From Bacillota bacterium (lineage in GTDB: Bacteria > Bacillota > Clostridia > Acetivibrionales > DSM-1351), in NCBI GenBank assembly GCA_023412275.1, contig JAEYNY010000137.1, forward strand, positions 1-23,278: 23,278 bases of DNA. The letters are read 5' to 3'. Within the stretch, counting starts at the first letter, position 1. Each line of letters starts with the position of its first letter. The position numbers were made by a program, and so were the translations under genes. This document shows, piece after piece, positions 1 to 9,000 of this stretch. Under the pieces are notes generated by a model. That model did not search any database. It was not told where the DNA came from and worked only from the letters and a program-made list of their open reading frames with translations.

Positions 1-21
1 GTCCACAGCAAGTATTCTCAT
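1..21 (-). CDS. tsaB: Start of TsaB, t6A tRNA modification protein (partial)
   Basis: Only the first seven codons lie in the window and read MRILAVD. This is the usual opening of TsaB, the Kae1/TsaD-like partner that forms the TsaB-TsaD-TsaE complex making N6-threonylcarbamoyladenosine at position 37 of ANN-decoding tRNAs. A GGAGG ribosome site at 27-31 sits five bases before the ATG at 21-19. The start lies 12 bases after the tsaE stop, so the two genes are almost certainly cotranscribed. The tsaE-tsaB order is common in Firmicutes and is the main support, because seven residues alone are weak evidence. Any other gene beginning MRILAVD would be the alternative. Confidence 0.75.
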
Positions 22-33
22 ATTAGCCTCCGC

Positions 34-486
34 TTAAATCCTGTAGTCGGAATACCGACTGCCGATAAATTCTATTGTTATTTCTCTTACATCCAATCCC
101 TTTTGAAGATTTTTCTCTATAGTAACACGTATTATTTCTGACGGAAGAATTTCTGCTATCTGCTCTCCCCATTCAATTACCGTCACACCGCCATTATTTA
201 AATATTCGTCAAAACCAATATCAAACATCTCATCCGGGTCGGCAATCCTATAAACATCAAAGTGGTATAATGGCAGCCTTCCTTCATATTCATTTACCAA
301 ATTGAAGGTAGGGCTGGTTATATAAGCGTCTATTTCCAAGGCTTTTGCTATCCCGTTGGTGAAAGCGGTTTTTCCTGTTCCCAGATCCCCTGACAGCCAA
401 ATTACATCACCGGGTTTAAGAATATTACCGAGCTTTATTCCTGCTTCTACTGTTTCTTCAAAGGAATGTGTTTCAAGTTTATTCAT
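34..486 (-). CDS. tsaE: TsaE, ATPase of the tRNA t6A complex
   Basis: This is a 150-residue cytoplasmic P-loop ATPase of the TsaE (YjeE) family. It helps the TsaB-TsaD pair in threonylcarbamoylation of A37 in tRNA. What is seen: Walker A GDLGTGKT at residues 33-40, followed by the family signatures SPTFNLV, HFDVYR and IEWGE, in the expected order and at normal family length. I chose the ATG at 486-484 because AAAGGA (498-493) lies six bases before it. An in-frame ATG at 501 would add five residues but has no better ribosome site. With the chosen start the gene overlaps the end of the upstream amidohydrolase by 8 bp, which indicates translational coupling. tsaB follows 12 bp downstream. Confidence 0.95.
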   Translation of the reverse strand: MNKLETHSFEETVEAGIKLGNILKPGDVIWLSGDLGTGKTAFTNGIAKALEIDAYITSPTFNLVNEYEGRLPLYHFDVYRIADPDEMFDIGFDEYLNNGGVTVIEWGEQIAEILPSEIIRVTIEKNLQKGLDVREITIEFIGSRYSDYRI

Positions 487-1669
487 CCTGTTTCCTTTCA
501 TAAATTACAACACCGTTTATTATAGTCTTCTGTACGGTGGTTTTCAATTCCAACGGATTTCCGTTAAATATAACGATGTCGGCATCCTTTCCTTTTTCAA
601 GAGAACCTACCCGATCACTGATACCTGTTATTTCTGCAGCATTTATTGTTATTGCCTTTAAGGCTTCTTTTTCATCCATACCTTCACGGGCAGCGATTGC
701 AGCACACAGACACAAATGATGTTGTGGAACACAGGGGTGGTCAGTCATTATTGCAACCTTTAACCCTGCTTTTGAAAGAATTCCAGGAGTTTTAAGGTTC
801 TGGTTTCTCAATTCTATTTTTGACCTGTCGGTAAGCATTGGCCCTATAATTACAGGAAGTCCTGCTTCTGCCAGAATGTCTTTTATTAGATAACCTTCTG
901 TACAATGGTCAAGTGTAATATCTACATCAAATTCTTTAGCTATCCTGATAGCAGTTATTATGTCATCGGCTCTATGTGCATGAGCTTTTAAAGGTATCTG
1001 CCTGTTTAATACCAGAAGTAATGCCTCCATCTTAAAGTCAAACTCAGGTTTATCATATTCTTCAGGGTCTTTTTTATATTCTTCCCAAAGTTCCTGATAT
1101 TCTTTTGCCTTTAACAGACTTTCACGAAGTATTGCAGCAGTGGCCATTCTGGTCATAGGTGCCTGATGTTTTTCGTTATACACTGTTTTTGGATTTTCTC
1201 CGAATGCCACCTTCATTGCTACTGGATGCTTTATAACCATCTCATCTACACATCGTCCGTAGGTTTTTATGGCAGCAAACTGTCCGCCGATTACATTTGC
1301 ACTACCCGGGCCTGTGACAACAGTTGTCACACCGCTTTCATACGCTTCCACAAATGACCTGTCTGCGTGGTAAATAGCATCTATTGCTCTCAATTGAGGT
1401 GTTACCGGGTCAGTAGACTCGTTTCCGTCGTCACCTTCAAAGCCAACTGCATCCTCCCACATTCCTATATGACTGTGAGGGTCTATAAAGCCCGGTAATA
1501 CGTAGCCTCCGTTTGCATCTATTCTCTTTGTATCCGGTATCAGTTGTTCCTTAACCTCTGATATATCCTTTCCTACAGCTATTATTTTATCATTATCAAT
1601 AAGCACGTATCCATTTTCATAATCCGTATCTGACATTGTTACTATTTTGCCGTTATATATTAAAAGCAT
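479..1669 (-). CDS. Metal-dependent amidohydrolase, imidazolonepropionase-like
   Basis: This 396-residue enzyme belongs to the amidohydrolase superfamily (COG1228-like TIM-barrel hydrolases). Visible marks are the N-terminal beta-sandwich strand ending in PGFIDPHSH with the metal pair H65/H67, HAHRADD with H230/H232, DHCTEGY with H255, and MTDHP with the catalytic D310. The C-terminal part has the usual GSLEKGKDADIV segment that closes the beta-sandwich. The substrate cannot be told: relatives hydrolyse cyclic amides, dipeptides or other C-N bonds. There is no signal peptide, so it is probably cytoplasmic. The start is the ATG at 1669-1667, five bases after GGAGG (1679-1675). A TTG four codons upstream lies on top of that ribosome site and is rejected. 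It is first in the operon with tsaE and tsaB, although no functional link to t6A synthesis is known to me. Confidence 0.9.
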   Translation of the reverse strand: MLLIYNGKIVTMSDTDYENGYVLIDNDKIIAVGKDISEVKEQLIPDTKRIDANGGYVLPGFIDPHSHIGMWEDAVGFEGDDGNESTDPVTPQLRAIDAIYHADRSFVEAYESGVTTVVTGPGSANVIGGQFAAIKTYGRCVDEMVIKHPVAMKVAFGENPKTVYNEKHQAPMTRMATAAILRESLLKAKEYQELWEEYKKDPEEYDKPEFDFKMEALLLVLNRQIPLKAHAHRADDIITAIRIAKEFDVDITLDHCTEGYLIKDILAEAGLPVIIGPMLTDRSKIELRNQNLKTPGILSKAGLKVAIMTDHPCVPQHHLCLCAAIAAREGMDEKEALKAITINAAEITGISDRVGSLEKGKDADIVIFNGNPLELKTTVQKTIINGVVIYERKQDE

Positions 1670-1868
1670 TTTTACCTCCAATTTTGCCCAAAAGAAAACC
1701 CTTTATTTTTTAACATCCTAATTTTATTATATTATGACTTCAAAAACAATATAATAAATGGTTGGTTTATGCACCATACAGGGAATTTTATGTGATATAT
1801 TTTTTATAAATGAATATAAATGTCTATAGATACTTTTCAGGCAGTTTCACGTAAAGGAAGTGACATTA
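1670..1868. promoter_or_regulatory. Divergent promoter region between amidohydrolase and mntR
   Basis: This AT-rich spacer separates two outward-facing genes and must carry both promoters. On the minus strand a perfect TATAAT lies at 1731-1726, about 57 bp before the amidohydrolase ATG, but no good -35 box stands at the right distance. On the plus strand several TATAAA-like stretches lie around 1804-1832 and none is clearly best. I see no convincing MntR operator here. Confidence 0.3.
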
Positions 1869-2348
1869 ATGGAAGAGCTATCAAAATTTCATACTGTAAG
1901 AGGATACCAGCTTTTAATGCAAAATAAAAATCTCCTCACATCTTCAATGGAAGATTATCTTGAAATGATATACAGAAACAGCCTGACAGAAGGCTATATG
2001 AGAATTAATACCATTTCTGAGCTTCTTAACGTAGCAGCTCCCTCTGCAACTAAAATGGTTCAAAAGCTAAGCAAAATTGGATTGCTCCAATATAAAAAGT
2101 ATGGAATTATATTTTTGACTGATAACGGACGTGAGCTTGGTAAGTTTTTGTTGGATAGACACAATATTATAGAAGGCTTTCTAAAAAATCTTGGGGCAGA
2201 TGAAGATGTTCTTGTTGAAACTGAATTAGTGGAACACAGTATTTCAGCCGGAACCTTATCAACATTAAATATGTTTAACAAATTTCTATCATTAAATCCC
2301 GATTTGATTCAAAAATTCCGGGATTTCTGTAAACAAGATATCGGGTAA
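1869..2348 (+). CDS. mntR: MntR-type manganese-responsive repressor (DtxR family)
   Basis: This is a 159-residue regulator with an N-terminal winged helix and a C-terminal metal-binding dimerisation region, but no SH3-like third domain, which is the MntR layout. Against Bacillus subtilis MntR as I remember it, all six Mn2+ ligands are present: D29 and E32 in SMEDYLEMIY, H98 in DRHNIIE, and E119, E122 and H123 in ELVEHSIS. The recognition helix region reads PSATKMVQKL, also close to MntR. In this family Mn2+ binding makes the protein repress Mn uptake genes. The protein has about 25 extra residues before the conserved core. I chose the ATG at 1869 because AAAGGA (1853-1858) lies ten bases before it; the GTG at 1860 is only one base from that site. 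Downstream lies a truncated mntH, its expected target. Confidence 0.9.
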   Translation: MEELSKFHTVRGYQLLMQNKNLLTSSMEDYLEMIYRNSLTEGYMRINTISELLNVAAPSATKMVQKLSKIGLLQYKKYGIIFLTDNGRELGKFLLDRHNIIEGFLKNLGADEDVLVETELVEHSISAGTLSTLNMFNKFLSLNPDLIQKFRDFCKQDIG

Positions 2349-2364
2349 CAGTTCTTTAATTTAG

Positions 2365-2672
2365 AGGGGCGGTTGCAAAACAAAAAGTTTTTTGTTTTAA
2401 CACTTGTACTCCCATATAAATTATATCAATGATTGCTTCCAAGATATTTGCAAGTGTTTCTAGCGGCTCATCATAGGATATTTTACCGTCGCTCACATTC
2501 ATCGTCCATGATTCATGGTTTCGCTAAAACCTACCTCGTGATAGGTTTTCCGGTAAAATATTCATGTTCGCCGACAAACATCTGCAAATATCTTTAACCA
2601 AGCTTCCATTGATACAATTTATACTCACGTACACGCTAGAAAAGATAAAAACTATTCTTGCAACAACCCCTG
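2365..2672. repeat. MITE-like imperfect palindromic element
   Basis: This stretch is a long inverted repeat of about 308 bp with no coding potential. The left end AGGGGCGGTTGCAA (2365-2378) mirrors the right end TTGCAACAACCCCT (2659-2672). Similarity continues inward through shared blocks such as TATAAATTrTATCAATG and AGATATTTGCA, down to the exact pair ATATTTTACCG (2478-2488) and its complement (2551-2561). Inside are two small hairpins, CCATGATTCATGG and AAAACCTA/TAGGTTTT (2526-2533 with 2542-2549). Matching terminal repeats, near-full palindromy and lack of an ORF suggest a nonautonomous transposable element (MITE). I see no clear target-site duplication. It separates mntR from the mntH remnant. 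Confidence 0.65.
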
Positions 2673-2680
2673 GTCTTTTT

Positions 2681-2710
2681 TTGTACCCATCTGTAACACT
2701 TTTATATAAC
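2681..2710 (+). promoter_or_regulatory. Possible promoter of the mntH remnant
   Basis: TTGTAC (2681-2686) and TATAAC (2705-2710) are spaced by 18 bp and could act as -35 and -10 boxes. They lie just before the candidate MntR operators, so a repressor bound there would block the start site. The -35 match is poor and the call is tentative. Confidence 0.25.
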
Positions 2711-2720
2711 GATACATATT

Positions 2721-2758
2721 TTAGATTAGGTAAACGAAATTAGACTAAGCTAAAGTTA
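2721..2758 (+). promoter_or_regulatory. Two abutting DtxR/MntR-like operator candidates
   Basis: Two 19-base stretches beginning TTAGATTAGG (2721-2739) and TTAGACTAAG (2740-2758) lie directly next to each other. Compared by eye with the classical DtxR/IdeR-type palindrome TTAGGTTAGGCTAACCTAA they match at about 14 and 13 of 19 positions. They sit some 36 bp before the start of the mntH remnant, where a manganese operator is expected, and mntR is the gene just upstream. The exact operator of this MntR is unknown, and an AT-rich background makes partial matches easy. Confidence 0.4.
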
Positions 2759-2793
2759 TTAGTTAAGTATAAACAAGTATAGAGGTGTTAATT

Positions 2794-3030
2794 TTGTTGG
2801 ATGAGAGCTTTTCACCGGCATTGGGTTCACAAGCGGAATCCTTAAGTGTTGGAAGAGTTATACCACATAATAGTAAATCAATTGGTAGAATTAGAACCGT
2901 ACTTAAATTTTTAGGGCCAGCATTTATAGTAAGTGTGGCATATATTGATCCAGCTAATTTGGAATTGGAACACTTTTTTGTATATTTGCAAAAAAACAAG
3001 CCGGAAAGGCTAATACACCCCTCCGGCTAA
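2794..3030 (+). pseudogene. mntH: Truncated mntH (Nramp manganese importer) remnant
   Basis: The frame encodes about 78 residues, while Nramp/MntH proteins usually have over 400. The N-terminal tail leads into LGPAFIVSVAYIDPAN, the start of the first membrane helix with its metal-binding DPxN motif (DPGN in most homologues). Homology ends abruptly after this Asn at base 2958. The following residues (LELEHFF and on) do not resemble an Nramp, and the frame closes inside the terminator of the oppositely oriented synthetase gene. AGAGG (2781-2785) favours the TTG at 2794 as the start; a GTG at 2785 overlaps that site. MntH takes up Mn2+ with protons and is the standard target of MntR. The remnant cannot form a transporter, so it is called a pseudogene cut by rearrangement. 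Confidence 0.82.
2989..3028 (-). terminator. Rho-independent terminator of the NRPS gene
   Basis: On the minus strand AGCCGGA (3028-3022) pairs perfectly with TCCGGCT (3005-2999) around a 16-base loop. It is followed by TGTTTTTTT. The stem begins seven bases after the NRPS stop codon (3037-3035). Because a terminator lies so close, the synthetase gene is the last gene of its operon. Confidence 0.87.
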
Positions 3031-3034
3031 AATG

Positions 3035-6000
3035 TTATTGCAATCCAAAAAGCTTAAGTATCAGGTTAATATATGAATTAAGCATATGTTCCATATATTC
3101 TCCGTTGAGCCTTTCATTAAATTGAATCAAATCAAAGGAAATTGTGTCCTCCATGATTTTTATACAAATCTCATAGTCAAATAGCACGGACTCTTCTTTT
3201 GAAGACTTATTACCAAACTTCAAGAGAGGTACAACCTGATTTCCATCCATATTTTCTATGAAGGCCCTTGATATTTCATTTAAACCGTAAGAATTTTTTA
3301 CAGCATGTTCCCTAGCCTCTTTAACCTTATTTACTATACTGTCCAGCAAATGATTATTCTCAAGATCAATGTCCAAAGAGTAATATTCACTGTCGCTAAT
3401 CCTGCATTGAACCTGAATTTGCTCCTGCTTACTGATATTATTCAGCAGGTAATAGTATATACCTGTAAATATATTCTGTAATTCAGTGTAATCAGCCTCT
3501 TGTCTGAATATACCGTGCACTTGTTCCTGTGTACAAGAATAATTATATCTGCCGGTTCCCCCATTTTCCTTGTCCCCACTGAAAAATACCTCTGGGAAAA
3601 TGATTCCCTTTAACTGCCTGTATTCGCCATTTCTGTTCTGCTGTTTCTCAATAACTTCCGCCAGCATAACAATTGAAGGGTTTGCAAAAATATCGGAAAT
3701 ACTAAGTGCTTTCGGATAAATCTCTTCTAGTTTTTCGTGCATACTGATTAATAGTATAGAATTTCCACCCACATCAAAGAAATTATCATATACACCTATG
3801 TTTTCTGTTTCTAATACTTCTTTCCATACATCCAACACATTTTGCATTATTTCTGTCATTTCAACTGTAATTTCTACTTTTTCTTCAAAAGCTTCCGGAT
3901 CAGGCAGCTTCTTTTTATCAACCTTCCCATTGGAAGTTACAGGCATATTATCAAGTAAGCAGTATGCATTTGGTATCATATATCCCGGGAGGAACCTTGC
4001 AATAAAAGCTTTCAGTTCCTGTGCGTCTATAGGTTCGGAAGCACAGTAGTACAAAGCTATCCTCTTATCAGCAGATTTTGTCTCCCACACAGTTGCCACA
4101 CAATCTGTAATACCTTGGAACTGCAATGCCACCTTTTCAATTTCGCCTATTTCTACTCTGTTTCCTCTTATTTTAACCTGCTCATCGCATCTTCCCAGAT
4201 ACTCCAGATTTCCATCCTTGGTCCACCTGACAATATCTCCCGTCAGGTATATCCTCGAATCATAGGAAAAAACATTTTCAATAAACTTCTCCTTTGTAAG
4301 GCTTTCATTAAATAAATATCCCCGAGCCAGACTATCTCCTGCAACGGCAAGCTGTCCCGGCATTCCTTCGGGAACCAGCTTGTAATTTTTATCTATTACA
4401 TAAGCTCTGACGTTATCCACGGGCTTTCCTATAGGTATATTGTCATATTCCCTGTCAACCTTGAAGTAGGTGGAAACTACAGTATTTTCCGTTGGCCCGT
4501 AATTATTCACCAATGAATAACCTTTGGAAATGAAACTTCTCAGCTTGTCTCCTCCGGTTAATAATACCCTCAGCGACCTGTTATCCTGTTTTATGAACTG
4601 TTCACATATCTGAGTTGGCAGGAAGCTGATAGTAATACCATTATCCTCAAAGTAATTATTCAGTCCGGCCATATTCATACGTAAATCCTTCTCAATTATA
4701 TGAATCTGTGCTCCAACCGCCAAATAAGGATATATCTCCCATACAGATGCATCAAACCCAAACCCGGCATACTTGGTAGCGATATCTTTTTCTGTGACAC
4801 TATATGCACGGTTGTGCCAATAAACCAGATTGGTTATACATCTGTGCTCAACCATTACCCCCTTTGGCTTTCCTGTAGATCCCGAAGTATAAATTACATA
4901 TGCCAGATCAGACGGTTTGTTTTCTGATACAAATTCCATTGATTCATATGAGAAATCATCATCAATACATATTGTCTTTCCTGAAAACTCCACTTTATCT
5001 GCCAAACTTTGTTGTGTGAGCAAAATTTCCGCTTTACTGTCCTCAAGCATGTATTCTATTCGTTCTTCAGGATAATCAGGGTCTATCGGCAAATATGCTG
5101 CTCCTGATTTCAGTATTCCGAGTAACCCTGACAAAACAAACTCGGATGGCTCAAGCATTATCCCTACTATGTCTTCTTTGCCCACATTATGTCTCTTCAG
5201 ATGATTTGCAATACGGTTTGCCGCACTATTCAACTCCGAATATGACTGCTTGATGCCCTTATATACTGCCGCGATGGCATCCGGGGCTGAATCAGCCTGT
5301 TTTTCAAAGAGATGACATATTGTAAGATTGCTTGGATACGTTGTCCCGGTATTGTTGAACTGATTCAGCAGCCTGTCCTTTTCTTCGGGACTCAGAATCT
5401 CAATATCCATGATTTTTTGTTCCGGATTTTCCAGTGTATTTTTAAGTATAAGCATAAAGTGATTGATAATATTTCGGATGGTATCTTCTTTAAACAAGTC
5501 TGTGCAATAGCCTATACTCATATCATAGCCTGAATTTTCAGACTCTCCGATATATATTGTCAGATCAAACTTCTGACTTTCCATACAGTGCTCTACCGGT
5601 TCCATTGTTATATTATCTATTTCCAGTATTGCATTATCATTATTCTGGAAGGAAAACATAACATCAAACAGTGGATTTCTGGAGAAGTCCCTTTTTATGT
5701 CCAGTGCTTCCACAAGATCATCAAACTGGTAATCCTGATTCTCGTATGCCTTCAATAATTTTTCCTTGATTTCATTCAGAAAATCAATATATTTCTTATG
5801 GCCTTCCGGTTTGCCACGGAGTGCCAGAGTATTTACAAACACACCCATGAGGTTCTCAACATCCTTGTGGGTTCTACCGGATATAGGACTTCCCACCACA
5901 ATATCCTCCTGATTGCTGAACCTACCCAAAGTTATCATAATAGCTGATAAAAGCACCATGTATTCCGTGGCTCCGGTACTCTTTGACAGTCTTTTTACAT

Positions 6001-9000
6001 TTTCCCTTATGCCTTCTTCGATGGATGAATTTATTATTTTACCATTAAAGCTTTGTGTCTTTTCACGTTTAAAATCCAGAGGTAACTCAAGTACAGGTAT
6101 TTCATCAGAAAATTCCTGCAACCAATACTCTTTCTGCTTCTCAATGCCCCTTGTAGTCATCCATTGGCAATAATCTTTATATTGAATTCTCAATTCCGGC
6201 AATTCTTTGCCCATGTATAACTCGGATAATTCTTTAAACATAATTGACACGCTCATGCCGTCTGAAATTATATGATGAGTGTCTACGAACAGGTAATAAT
6301 TGTCATAATGCTTTATGACCTTTACCCTTAACAAACCTCCCTTCATGAAATCAAAAGGCCTTACAAATTTTCTCACTGCTTCGTCCACATTAAAGCTGCT
6401 GCTTTCTTCGTATTCGAAATCTAACCGGCAGGAATCAATAATTTCCTGTACCGCTTCATTCTGTTTCATGTAAAAGCGGGTATGCAATATCTCATGACGG
6501 TATACCAGCCTACTAAATGCAGCTTTTAGTTTTTCTATATCCAATTCACCGTGAACAACATATACCATTGGCATATTATACGCTGTACGGGTTTCATCAA
6601 ACTGGCTTACGATAAATATTCTCTTTTGTGCAGAGCTCATTAGATAATATGGGTTTTCTTCAAATATAGGTATTTCAGTAAAATTGTTATTACTTTCGTC
6701 TACTATCTCACTGAGTTTTTCAACCGTGGAATAAGTAAACATATCCTTCAGTGAGACTCTGCAACCCATCTCTGCTTCAAGCCTGTTTATAACCTTAGTG
6801 GCTTTTAGGGAATGTCCTCCCAGTTCAAAGAAATCGTCTTTAATTCCTACTTTCTTGATTCCCAATACATCTTCAAAAATACCGGCTATTACTTTTTGGG
6901 TATCATTTTCAGGTGCAGCATATGTATCTGTTTCCTCCATAAGAATTTCAGGCAAAGCCCTCACATCCAGCTTTCCATTTCTGGTTACCGGCAGGGAATC
7001 CAGTTTGGCAATATATGAAGGTATCATATAATCAGGAAACAGATTTCTAAGAGATGCCCTGACATCAACCTCTCTACACGCATCATCCTCAACAATAAAG
7101 GCACATATTCTTTTGTCTCCCTTGTCATCTTCCCGGACAATGACAGCACAATCCTTTATACCCTCGATACCTTTTATTACTGTCTCAATTTCACCGAGTT
7201 CTACCCTGAACCCCCTTATTTTTACCTGCTCGTCAATTCTTCCAAGAAATTCGATATTTCCGTCTGGAAGCCATCTGGCCAAATCCCCCGTACGGTACAT
7301 TCTGCCTTCTCCGAAAGGATTATCCGTAAACTTTTCTCCGGTAAGCTCTTCTCTATTGAGATATCCTCGTGCTACACCATCCCCTGTTGTACACAATTCA
7401 CCCGGTACATTTATTCCGCAGAGGTTGTTATTTTTATCAAGTATATATACCTTTGAATTTGAAACCGGGCTGCCTATGGACATCCTTTCAAACTTGTCCG
7501 GTATGGAATATGTAGTAGTAAAAGTTGTATTTTCAGTAGGCCCATACCCATTTATCAGTCTAGTGGATATATTATTTTCCTTAAACATTCTTACATGCTT
7601 GTCAGACAGTTTCTCCCCACCTATAAGTAAGTACTTCAGAGAATCAAATATCCGGCAATCAGTTTCAATAAGCTGATTAAACAAAGTAGAAGTCAGCCAC
7701 ATTGTATTTACATGATATCTTTCTATAGCAGCACCCAGAAGGTTTGCATTTAATATTACCTCCTGTTCTGCCAGAATAAGCTTACCTCCGTTCAGCAATG
7801 AACCCCAGACTTCCAAGGTCGAGGCATCAAAGGCCATAGCCCCTGTCTGCATAATGACAGTGTCCCTGTCTAGCTCCAAGAAATTATTGTTTTTAACAAG
7901 ACGCAATATGCTCCTGTGTTCAATCATTGTGCCTTTAGGATTTCCTGTTGTTCCTGATGTATAAATGATATATGCCAAATCTGTAGGCTTATTTATAACC
8001 TCAACCTTACTGTAAGCTCCTTCAAATATATCTGCATCTGACAAATCTATCAAAGGCACCTCTGTGTCAATCCTGGCACTATATGTAAGTACCACTTTAG
8101 GATTGCAGTCTCTAATTATAAACTGTGCTCTCGCCTCCGGATACCTGACGTCAATAGGTACGTACGCTCCTCCTGCTTTGAGTATGGCACATATTCCTAT
8201 TATCATTTCTATACTTGTTTGTGCCAGAACAGCAACAGTATCATCCCTTCCAACACCCATGGCTCTCAGTTTGACTGCCAATATATCAGATTTCCTGCCA
8301 AGTTCGGCGTATGAAATCTTATCATTACCACATATGACCGCTATTTCATCAGGACTCTCTTCTGCCTGTTCATTAAGGATTTCAGACACTGCTTTATTTC
8401 TTGGATAATCGGTATCCGTGTTGTTGAATATATTCAGAATTTTATGCTGCTCATCCTCACTTATTCGCTGAATGTCTTTAATACTCTGATAAGGATCCTG
8501 AACCATGCTGTTTATAATAGCTTGGAGGTGTGAGAGCATAACCTGCATTGAGGACTCTTTAAACAAATCATTCCGATACCCCATGTTGACTATATATTCA
8601 CTATCCTGCTCTCCAACCGCTATTGTGATGTCGAATTTCTCAACCTTAAACTCTGCCGAGATATCTGTTATTCTCATGTCACCAGCGTCAAACATGTATT
8701 TTTCATTATTCTGCATAACAAACATAACATCAAATAAAGGATTTCTTGATATATCCCTTTTAACTTCTAGCTTGTCCAGTAATTCATCAAAGGGGTATTC
8801 CTGATTTTCTGCTGCTTTTAAAGAAGCATTCCTTACTTCATTTATAAATTCTATACATTGCTTCAACGGTGCAGGATTACCGTCAATAACCACTGTATTG
8901 ACAAACATACCTAGCATTTCCTCGGTATCCTTGTGAGTTCTTCCGGACATTGCAGTTCCTAATAGTATTTCCTCCTGTCCACTGTGTATGGAAAGCAGTA

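Noticed and set aside
487..501. Upstream ATG for TsaE at 501
   Set aside because: It adds five non-conserved residues, and AAAGGA is well placed for the ATG at 486.
1670..1681. TTG start for the amidohydrolase at 1681
   Set aside because: It lies within the GGAGG ribosome site itself; the ATG at 1669 is correctly spaced from that site.
2365..2672. The inverted repeat as a CRISPR array or as a simple terminator of mntR
   Set aside because: There are no short direct repeats with spacers, and the palindrome is far too long and lacks a T-tract for an ordinary terminator.
2794..3030. The mntH remnant as a genuine small membrane protein
   Set aside because: It has a clear Nramp start that breaks off in the middle of the first helix motif, and its end is made of terminator sequence from the opposite strand.
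3038..3628. The C-terminal extension as a thioesterase, reductase or epimerisation domain
   Set aside because: There is no GxSxG, no NAD(P)-binding glycine motif and no HHxxxDG; the pattern fits only the second half of a condensation domain.
7113..7676. A 187-codon open frame on the plus strand, and similar long plus-strand frames repeated across the NRPS gene (e.g. 13197-13586, 16320-16766, 19341-19772)
   Set aside because: They lie antisense to conserved A-domain segments and recur at the same place in several modules. Their predicted peptides are alike because the coding strand is alike, so they are shadows.
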